A DNA stretch of 64,000 bases. Source: Megasphaera sp. GTDB lineage: Bacteria > Bacillota > Negativicutes > Veillonellales > Megasphaeraceae. The position numbers were made by a program, and so were the translations under genes. The notes under the pieces were generated by a model, which had not been told where the DNA came from, searched no databases, and saw only the letters and a list, made by a program, of their open reading frames with translations. Shown here one piece after another: positions 54,933 through 62,255 of this stretch (within the stretch, counting starts at the first letter, position 1; every line of letters begins with the position of its first letter). The stretch lies in NCBI GenBank assembly GCA_022486585.1, contig JAKVKI010000002.1, positions 1 through 64,000 on the forward strand, given 5' to 3'.

Positions 54933-57900
54933 ATGGAAGATGAAAAAAAAGCAGTTTTTACGACGTTAAATGAAGTTTTTAGAGATCCGCGTTTTCTCAA
55001 TATGGCAGGCGTCCGTGAAGAGGAAGTACCGGGATTTATTCGTGAAAATCGCATTCGTATCTTAGCTTCTCGTCTGGCGGCTGAACGCAGTCCTGGCGGA
55101 CGGTTCCAGACACAACGGGTCCTGCAACTAGCCAAAGCCTATATCACCTGTCTTCATGATGAGCCTAAGGAAGGCTGGCTGCTGTATTGTTATCAGTATG
55201 TACTCGAGCAGATTTTTCCCAGCAGAACGGCACACCGTGAAGGCTATGAAAAAGAGGAACAAAAAGGATACGCTCTGGGACGGATGGTACTTATGCAGTT
55301 GTTGCGAGGCTTGTTCCGCTTTGAAAACAAGGTATTACCGTTTGATCCGACACGATATATGGCACTGCTCAGTGAAAAGGATGCAATGACACAAGGATGC
55401 GCCAGAGAGTATCTTCATATGCGCCGCCTTATTATGACTCAGTATGTATATGAATTCATGCGTATTGGTATTGATATTACGCCATTTAATACATTGGGCC
55501 ATATCAGCGGTGTCCATTATGTAGCTATGTATGCAGCGAGACAACTGTATAAGGCAGGGGTCCCTGTCGATTTGGCACTGATTTCCGGGGCGGCAGCCTG
55601 TCATGATATTGGCAAGTACGGTTGCAAAAAGAATGAGGAGAAACGAGTCCCGTATTTACATTATTACTATACAGGTATATGTTGTCAGCGTGTTGGTTTG
55701 TCTGCTATAGGCCATATTGCAGCCAATCATTCTGTATGGGATCTGGAACTGGAAAATCTGTCTGTCGAATCGTTATTGCTCATTTACGCTGATTTTCGTG
55801 TGAAGAGCAGTCGCAATGAAAAAGGTGCTGAAGTCGTCCATTTCTATTCGCTGGCCCAGGCGTTTGATGTGATTTTGGGTAAATTGGATAATGTAGATGA
55901 GAAGAAAAAGCAACGCTATCAAAAAGTCTATGCTAAATTAGCTGATTTTGAAGAATTTATGAAGGAACTAGGTGTCGTAACAGAACTGCCGTCTGATTTT
56001 GCGGCGATGCCGCACAGAGCACCGTTTTATGACCACAAGGAAAAAGTCCTTTTAGAAGGCGAAGATGTCGTTGATGAACTGAAATATGCTGCTATTGATC
56101 ATAATATCCGGCTCATGAGCATTTTCCGTGATGAAAGCGATTTTGGGAATCTGATTGAAGCGGCACGCAGTGAACGGCGCTGGAAAGATGTCCGAACGTA
56201 TATCTGCATTTTTGAAGAATATTCTACGTATATGACAGAACATCAAAAACTCATGACACTGAAATTCCTCTATGAGTTGTTATCTCATAAAGAAGGGGAT
56301 ATCCGTATTCAGGCGGCGGCGTTGATGGGGCATATTGTAGCTGATTTTAATGAACGATATACGAAAGAATTGCCTCAAGGCGCTTCACTGCCCAATAAAG
56401 CTGTTACTAGTCAGACCTTGTTTGCCCGGTATACAGCGATGATCATCCATCCGGATTTACGCTATACAGAACAGCATAAAATATGGATTGGGTACTGTCT
56501 GAGCTTTTTTGTCAGAGCGGCGTTGGAAGGCTGTTCTCCGACAGCAAGGCAGCAGGCTATGGAAAATCTGCGCCAGTACTATACCGTTACGGATTATCAG
56601 ACCGAACGTTGTATTATTTTGCTAAAAACGTTAATGGATATGAAACGGGACTACATGGATGATGCGTTTATGGATACGATTGGCTTGTTCATCCAGGCGG
56701 CAGCTGAATCACAAGCGCTGCCGGTTCGCGTAGCTGCATTGCGGTGTGCCCGGCATTTAATGGAAGGCTATGGAGATGCGGCGTATTACCATGACCTATT
56801 GTCCCTTATGGATTTACCGGAAGATAGGCAGTCCTTTGCCGACAGGGAAGGTAATTTATTTCTTGATGATTTGAAAATGGGCACGCATTGGGTCGTCAAA
56901 GCGGCGAATATTGAGCTCATGCTCCATTACATGGATGATGATAGTGATGCTGGCAGTATTATGCATCTGAGCATGCATTTGACCAATCTCCTCAAGGTCA
57001 GTGAGACTATCTTCGTCCGCCAGGCCGCAGGGATGAGTTTGCTGACAATTGCTGAGCATATGAGTTATTCACAACGTAATGAGCTGGCTGTTGAATTGTT
57101 TAATGGCTTAGAAATAGGGGATCCGCAGATTTCAAAATATGTGCCTGATTTTCTGGGGCGTATGATATTGAAACTGCCAGTTCAGGAATTCGATGAATTC
57201 ATTACGACGATGGAATCACAGCTCATGACGGTGAATACAGCGCTGGCATCCTCTATGGTCCATACAGTAGGCGTTATATTGGAGAACTTTGATGAGTTCG
57301 CTAATGAATTCAGCATGAATGATGGTGAAAATGAAATACGCCAGAGACGCTTGTTGTACATCATGATCAAAGCTTACGCACATTATGATCAGGAATTGAG
57401 TCGTGATGCGTTCCGTGATATGGGCCGTTTTATTTTCCATAGTCCGGTCATGCCACTGGTACGCAAAGACTTCCTGTTCATTCATTGCTATAAAAAATTA
57501 CTGGTCCTTCTCGATGAAAATGCTGGCGGAGTCCTCGATTTTTATAGTAATGCAGCTGTATTGAATCATATTTATCGCTATATTGGCCGTCATCAGTTCG
57601 AGATTGGTGCTTTTGCGTTTCCTGCAGGGAAAAAAGCTTGTTTTTATCCGGGGACATTTGATCCGTTTAGCTTAGGACATAAAGCAGTGGCCTGTAAGAT
57701 TCGTGACTTGGGGTTTGACGTATATTTGGCATTGGATGAGTTTTCTTGGTCGAAACATACGCAACCGCGGCTGATGCGTCGCAAGATCATGAACATGTCT
57801 GTTGCTGATGAAGAAGATTTATATCCGTTTCCAGATGATATTCCCGTCAATATTGCCAATCCATCTGATGTGAAACGGTTGCAGGATATTTTCGAGGGTA

Positions 57901-59783
57901 AGGAATTATATATTGCTGTTGGTACAGATGTCATTGCTCATGCGTCAGCGTATGCAGAGACACCGACGGCTCATTCCATCCATACGATGAATCATATTGC
58001 TTTTGCCAGAGAAACGAGCGAGGCAGACCGGGAAGGCAGTGAAGAAAGCAGTTATAATATTCAGGGAAAGGTTATCCGACTGACGCTCGATAAGTTTTAT
58101 GAAGATATTAGTTCTACAAAAATCAGAGAAAATATTGATTTAAATCGTGATATTTCTAATCTGATCGATGCAGTGGCTCAAAATTTTATTTATGATAATA
58201 ATCTCTATTTGCGTGAGCCTGCGTATAAGCATGTTCTGGAAGCACGGGAAATCGGTATCGGTGCGTTCAAGCCCCGGGGAGCTGAAAGTTTATGGCCCAT
58301 TTGCGGGAAATTGTGGGACACGGGGTATAATACAGATATGCTGGACCGCTATATTGAACGGGAAGGCGTATGGACACTGTATGTTGATGATGCGGCACAG
58401 CATAAGGAAATGATTGCCTATGCGGCAGTTCACCGTGTTGGTACACGGCAGCTGCTCAGTGAATTTGATGATGCCCAGGTGGCGGCGCATATCCGCGAAG
58501 CTGCCGGCGGCAGTGTCGCCTGTATTGGGTTCTTGTATGCTGATGATGATGCCAGTATTGCCAATGTCAGCCAGATTGTTATTACAGAAGTGCTGACGGA
58601 GCTCATTGGCCGTGATTTTGCCTATGCTGTGTATAAGCCTGTTGATGAAGCGGGATATGATAAGAAGCTCATCCGGGCTTTGCAGATGCAGGGCTTCGTC
58701 AACATTGCGCCGCGAGGTGCGCAGCATCCTCTCTATGCAGTGAATATGCAGTCTCCAGTCGTTATTTTCCGCGATGTAGAAACGACCATCAAGAATCCCT
58801 TTAATAAGAATCGCCGTGTCCAGCAGGCACTGGATACAGCTCATAATAATTTACTGTCTGTCATGAATTATATTTATCCGGGTAAATTATTGTTGTCGTT
58901 TAACATGAGTGCAGTCCATAATAAAATCATTAATAAAGTGGCTGAAATCAACGGTGTATCTACTGTTGAAGATAAGAAAAAACGGCGTGGACCGTATATG
59001 TCCGTGCCCTTTGGCAAGGCGCTGAGTGATGTGTTAGTACCGAATACGGTTACGAAGACGCTTCATATAGACAAGTATTTCAATCGGGCCGTTAAAGGAT
59101 TCACTATTGCTGAATCACATCATTACTCGTCTGTTGAAAATCAAGTCAAAACTATCAAATCATTTAACCGGCCAGTTATACTGATTGATGATCTGCTTCA
59201 TAAGGGCTATCGGATGCGTATGCTCACACCGTATTTGAAGAAGAATGATGTCGATATTAAAGAAGTATTAGTCGGGGTCATGACTGGCAAGGCGATGGAT
59301 ATGATGGCAGCTAAAGAGATTAAGGCGGAAAGTGCCTATTTCCTGCCAACGTTGGAGGTATGGCTTAACGAACGGGATTGTTATCCTTGTATCGGCGGTG
59401 ATAGTATGGATAATGCCAATAATTACAGCGGCTACGATGCCAATCCATCCATCAATCTGGTCCTGCCGTATGTTAAACCGGCTTTTATTGGTAATGGCCG
59501 GGAAGAAACTGATTTTGTCTATTCACTGACGTGTTTGCAGAATGCGGCACTCATCATGGAAACGCTGCAAGATGTATATCAGGCTACGTATGAACGGCGC
59601 CTTACATTGAAACGTCTTGGTGAAGTTATTACGTATCCGCGTATTCCTGATATTGATGTAGGTGTCAAATTCGATGAAAATATGGATCCTGTACGGTTCA
59701 TTAAAAACGATATTGAACGACTCGTTCGTTTGCGCTGGGGTGAAATGGACCATGTACCGTCTTCGGGCCACAGCCACACATAA
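54933..59783 (+). CDS. 1616-residue multidomain protein: HD, helical repeats, nucleotidylyltransferase, PRTase-like
   Basis: GAGGTGAT precedes the ATG and the frame is intact. Domains seen: (1) about 180-350, HD-type metal phosphohydrolase with His195, His224-Asp225 in CHDIGK, His261, His266, Asp287; (2) about 380-890, mainly helical, HEAT-like, no catalytic motif; (3) about 900-1095, nucleotidylyltransferase of the NadD/CoaD superfamily with FYPGTFDPFSLGHKA (904-918) and ISSTKIREN (1059-1067); (4) about 1140-1260, possibly GNAT-like, ending in ALQMQGFVNI; (5) about 1300-1500, phosphoribosyltransferase-like with VILIDDLLHKG (1415-1425), and a CxxC at 1483-1486. No membrane segment or signal peptide, so it is cytoplasmic. 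Two redox-enzyme-like genes follow within 18 nt and 16 nt. Function is unknown; nucleotide-cofactor synthesis, salvage or sensing is the natural hypothesis. Domains 1 and 3 are firm; 2, 4 and 5 are tentative. Confidence 0.85.
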   Translation: MEDEKKAVFTTLNEVFRDPRFLNMAGVREEEVPGFIRENRIRILASRLAAERSPGGRFQTQRVLQLAKAYITCLHDEPKEGWLLYCYQYVLEQIFPSRTAHREGYEKEEQKGYALGRMVLMQLLRGLFRFENKVLPFDPTRYMALLSEKDAMTQGCAREYLHMRRLIMTQYVYEFMRIGIDITPFNTLGHISGVHYVAMYAARQLYKAGVPVDLALISGAAACHDIGKYGCKKNEEKRVPYLHYYYTGICCQRVGLSAIGHIAANHSVWDLELENLSVESLLLIYADFRVKSSRNEKGAEVVHFYSLAQAFDVILGKLDNVDEKKKQRYQKVYAKLADFEEFMKELGVVTELPSDFAAMPHRAPFYDHKEKVLLEGEDVVDELKYAAIDHNIRLMSIFRDESDFGNLIEAARSERRWKDVRTYICIFEEYSTYMTEHQKLMTLKFLYELLSHKEGDIRIQAAALMGHIVADFNERYTKELPQGASLPNKAVTSQTLFARYTAMIIHPDLRYTEQHKIWIGYCLSFFVRAALEGCSPTARQQAMENLRQYYTVTDYQTERCIILLKTLMDMKRDYMDDAFMDTIGLFIQAAAESQALPVRVAALRCARHLMEGYGDAAYYHDLLSLMDLPEDRQSFADREGNLFLDDLKMGTHWVVKAANIELMLHYMDDDSDAGSIMHLSMHLTNLLKVSETIFVRQAAGMSLLTIAEHMSYSQRNELAVELFNGLEIGDPQISKYVPDFLGRMILKLPVQEFDEFITTMESQLMTVNTALASSMVHTVGVILENFDEFANEFSMNDGENEIRQRRLLYIMIKAYAHYDQELSRDAFRDMGRFIFHSPVMPLVRKDFLFIHCYKKLLVLLDENAGGVLDFYSNAAVLNHIYRYIGRHQFEIGAFAFPAGKKACFYPGTFDPFSLGHKAVACKIRDLGFDVYLALDEFSWSKHTQPRLMRRKIMNMSVADEEDLYPFPDDIPVNIANPSDVKRLQDIFEGKELYIAVGTDVIAHASAYAETPTAHSIHTMNHIAFARETSEADREGSEESSYNIQGKVIRLTLDKFYEDISSTKIRENIDLNRDISNLIDAVAQNFIYDNNLYLREPAYKHVLEAREIGIGAFKPRGAESLWPICGKLWDTGYNTDMLDRYIEREGVWTLYVDDAAQHKEMIAYAAVHRVGTRQLLSEFDDAQVAAHIREAAGGSVACIGFLYADDDASIANVSQIVITEVLTELIGRDFAYAVYKPVDEAGYDKKLIRALQMQGFVNIAPRGAQHPLYAVNMQSPVVIFRDVETTIKNPFNKNRRVQQALDTAHNNLLSVMNYIYPGKLLLSFNMSAVHNKIINKVAEINGVSTVEDKKKRRGPYMSVPFGKALSDVLVPNTVTKTLHIDKYFNRAVKGFTIAESHHYSSVENQVKTIKSFNRPVILIDDLLHKGYRMRMLTPYLKKNDVDIKEVLVGVMTGKAMDMMAAKEIKAESAYFLPTLEVWLNERDCYPCIGGDSMDNANNYSGYDANPSINLVLPYVKPAFIGNGREETDFVYSLTCLQNAALIMETLQDVYQATYERRLTLKRLGEVITYPRIPDIDVGVKFDENMDPVRFIKNDIERLVRLRWGEMDHVPSSGHSHT

Positions 59784-59801
59784 GTCAGGGAGGAGAAGGG
59801 C

Positions 59802-60776
59802 ATGGAAACATATTATGTAAGCAATCTGCCCGGGGAAATCGGGGCAACGGCGATGGCGCTGAAGCATCATGGCCTGTCGTGTCCAGTGCGAGTTCACATT
59901 TTGGCACTAGGTGATGTCGGCATGACGATGCTCATAGGGCTGCGTCTTCTTGGCGGTGATGTCATTCGTTCCATCGGTATCTGTGATATCAATGAAAAGA
60001 ATGTACAGCGTCTGGAAATGGAAATCAATCAGATTCGATATCCTTTTGCCGGGGTGTATGCACCGTTACCACCTGTGGAATCTATTGGGGAAGAACAGCT
60101 TTTTGACTGCGATGTATTTATTTTCTGTGCCAGTAAAGGTGTGCCGCCAGTTGGTGTGGTCGGTGATGTGCGGATGGCTCAGCTAGAGGCGAACAGAGGA
60201 CTTATCGGTCATTTTGCAGGGTTGGCCCGGAAGGCAGCGTATAGCGGGTTGGTCTGTATTGTGTCTGATCCGGTGGACCCGTTATGTGCGGCCTTCCTCG
60301 ATGCGTCAGGGTGCAGTCCGGCACAGATTCAAGGTTATGGATTAGGTGTCATGAATGCCAGAGCCTGTTACTATGCGGAACGGCATGAAAATATGAGGCA
60401 CTATCTCACAGAAGGGCGGGCTTTTGGCCCGCATGGCCAGGATCTGGTTATTGCTGATAGTGTGACCAAGTATGATGACAGTATATCCCGCTTGTTGACA
60501 GAGTACGTCGTACAGGCCAATGTGGCAATCCGGAATACCGGTTATAAGCCTTATATTGCACCAGCCCTGTCATCGGCAGCTTTATCTATTCTGCTGACGT
60601 TACGGGGGCAGTGGCACTATGGATCGGTCTATTTGGGAGCACCTGGCTGTGGAGCATACTTCGGCGTTAAAAATCATATGGGTCCTGACGGTATCATATA
60701 TGAAGACATACCAATGTGCCGGAGCTTGTACAGCCGATTGGTGACAGCATATACGAATTTATGCAGTCTTCGCTAG
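59802..60776 (+). CDS. Diverged lactate/malate-dehydrogenase-like protein
   Basis: A 324-residue Rossmann protein. The NAD loop is ILALGDVGMTM (about 33-43), followed by GICDINEKNVQRLEME with the acidic residue that binds the ribose. VSDPVDPL aligns with the LDH block VSNPVDVL, and FGPHGQDLVIADS aligns with GEHGDS, keeping the catalytic His. The Asp that normally pairs with this His appears absent: the aligned segment reads GVMNARACYY instead of LDSARFRY. The substrate loop is also altered (SKGVPPVGVVG). So the fold is clear but lactate or malate may not be the substrate. GGGAGGAG precedes the ATG, 18 nt after the giant gene. Confidence 0.8.
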   Translation: METYYVSNLPGEIGATAMALKHHGLSCPVRVHILALGDVGMTMLIGLRLLGGDVIRSIGICDINEKNVQRLEMEINQIRYPFAGVYAPLPPVESIGEEQLFDCDVFIFCASKGVPPVGVVGDVRMAQLEANRGLIGHFAGLARKAAYSGLVCIVSDPVDPLCAAFLDASGCSPAQIQGYGLGVMNARACYYAERHENMRHYLTEGRAFGPHGQDLVIADSVTKYDDSISRLLTEYVVQANVAIRNTGYKPYIAPALSSAALSILLTLRGQWHYGSVYLGAPGCGAYFGVKNHMGPDGIIYEDIPMCRSLYSRLVTAYTNLCSLR

Positions 60777-60792
60777 AAAGAGGGCTTGGGAA

Positions 60793-61878
60793 ATGTTAGC
60801 AGTAGTACGAATCGGTTGGAGTGAGTCTGATCAATCACGTCGCATGGATGCTGTGCTGGCGTATGCCCTGGAAGGGATAGCATATGAATCATGCAGTACG
60901 ATGCATGGGCTGCAGTCGTTTTTGGACAGGAATGGAGCCCATGAAAAAGTGCTTCTGTTTGCCGTGGCGCTGCCATCATGGGGACTGACTTCGTCGTATG
61001 CCCGGTTTTTACACTTTTTGATGGCACAGGAGCATTGTTTAGAAGGTTGTTGGGGCGGTGTTATCGTTGACGGACCTGGTGAAATTTTTACTAAAAAGTT
61101 AGGCCGCGAAGTTATTGCACTGGCTAATCGGGCAGGGTGTGCCTTCCCTGGTAAACCCCTTGTAGAAGCGACGGGTTCACTGTATAATTTTCAAACCCAG
61201 GCGATGATACAAGGCGTTCCTCGTTTTGAAGCGTATGAAAAGAGTGCCCGTCGTCTAGTATTGAAATTGACAGATGGTCATCTGCAAAAAAAAAGCTTTT
61301 CCCAACGAAGGGAAAAGCCGTATATAGTGGCATTGCATGCATCGAGCCGCAAAACATCAAATACATTATTATTATGGGAAATGGTGCGTCAAGCATTACA
61401 AGATCGGGCAACAGTAACGGAAATATCCCTGCGTAATGGCTCCGTTGTCGATTGCCGCGGTTGTAGTTATGAAGCCTGCCTTCATTTTGGTGAAAAAGGG
61501 GATTGCTTCTATGGCGGCGTTATGGTGGATGAAGTTTATCCGGCTGTGCGCCAGTGTGATGCGCTAGTGCTTATTTGCCCTAATTATAATGATGCTGTCA
61601 GTGCAAATATTATGGCATTCATCAATCGTCTGACGGCACTGTTCCGCAAAGACGGGGAGGCCTTTGCACATAAGCGAATCTATGCCTTAGTCGTATCGGG
61701 ATATAGTGGCGGAGATATTGTAGCTGAACAGATCCTGGATGCTATGAATTGCAATAAAAATTTTATTCTGCCGGGACAGTTTGTTCTGATGGAAACAGCA
61801 AATGATCCTAAGAGTATCCTGCGCTGTTCCCGTATTCAAGAACGGGCAGCAGCTTTTGCTGATCATATAGTACGATAA
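60793..61878 (+). CDS. NAD(P)H/FMN-reductase-like flavoprotein with extra N-terminal domain
   Basis: A 361-residue protein. The C-terminal about 185 residues are a flavodoxin-like NADPH-dependent FMN reductase or iron-sulfur flavoprotein: ALHASSRKTSNT (FMN phosphate loop, about 180-191), then DCRGCSYEACLHFGEKGDC with four cysteines (about 218-236), and ICPNYNDAVSANIMAFINR. The first about 170 residues form a separate domain that I do not recognise; it contains ALPSWGLTSSYARFLHFLM and a GVIVDGPGEIFTKKLGRE stretch, and may be a degenerate second flavodoxin fold. Third gene of the cluster, 16 nt after the dehydrogenase-like gene, ending at a strong terminator. Confidence 0.8.
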   Translation: MLAVVRIGWSESDQSRRMDAVLAYALEGIAYESCSTMHGLQSFLDRNGAHEKVLLFAVALPSWGLTSSYARFLHFLMAQEHCLEGCWGGVIVDGPGEIFTKKLGREVIALANRAGCAFPGKPLVEATGSLYNFQTQAMIQGVPRFEAYEKSARRLVLKLTDGHLQKKSFSQRREKPYIVALHASSRKTSNTLLLWEMVRQALQDRATVTEISLRNGSVVDCRGCSYEACLHFGEKGDCFYGGVMVDEVYPAVRQCDALVLICPNYNDAVSANIMAFINRLTALFRKDGEAFAHKRIYALVVSGYSGGDIVAEQILDAMNCNKNFILPGQFVLMETANDPKSILRCSRIQERAAAFADHIVR

Positions 61879-61886
61879 AAGATAAT

Positions 61887-61922
61887 AAAAAAAGATGATT
61901 CAGAAGAATCATCTTTTTTTAT
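61887..61922. terminator. Bidirectional terminator before rpmB
   Basis: AAAAAAAGATGATT (61887-61900) and AATCATCTTTTTTT (61907-61920) form a perfect 14-bp stem. It ends the operon above and the convergent rpmB. Confidence 0.9.
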
Positions 61923-61928
61923 ATGGGA

Positions 61929-62120
61929 TTAAACATCACGCTGTACTTTGCCGGAACGAAGGCAACGAGTGCAAACGTTAACACGTTTGACTTCGCCGTC
62001 TACGACTGCACGTACTCTTTGGATATTTGGTTTCCATGTTTTTTTCGTTTTTAAATGGGAATGGCTGACATTCATGCCGCTTTGTGTTCCCTTACCGCAT
62101 ATTTCGCAATAGTTTGCCAT
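61929..62120 (-). CDS. rpmB: 50S ribosomal protein L28
   Basis: A 63-residue basic ribosomal protein. CEIC near the N-terminus and CTRC near the C-terminus form a zinc-binding, C-plus type of L28. The core KTKKTWKPNIQRVRAVVDG is typical; only its start KTKKTWKPN is needed for recognition. GGGAGGTG precedes the ATG. It is divergent from recG, as is frequent in Firmicutes and Negativicutes. Confidence 0.97.
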   Translation of the reverse strand: MANYCEICGKGTQSGMNVSHSHLKTKKTWKPNIQRVRAVVDGEVKRVNVCTRCLRSGKVQRDV

Positions 62121-62255
62121 TAGTTACACCTCCCTGCACCATTACAGTACAACATAAAAATTTTATCATAAAAGCCACAGTAAATCAAGGATTATTTATA
62201 AAAAGCCTACAAAATATGATACAATAAATACGAGAAAAATACAAGGAGCTTTTTT

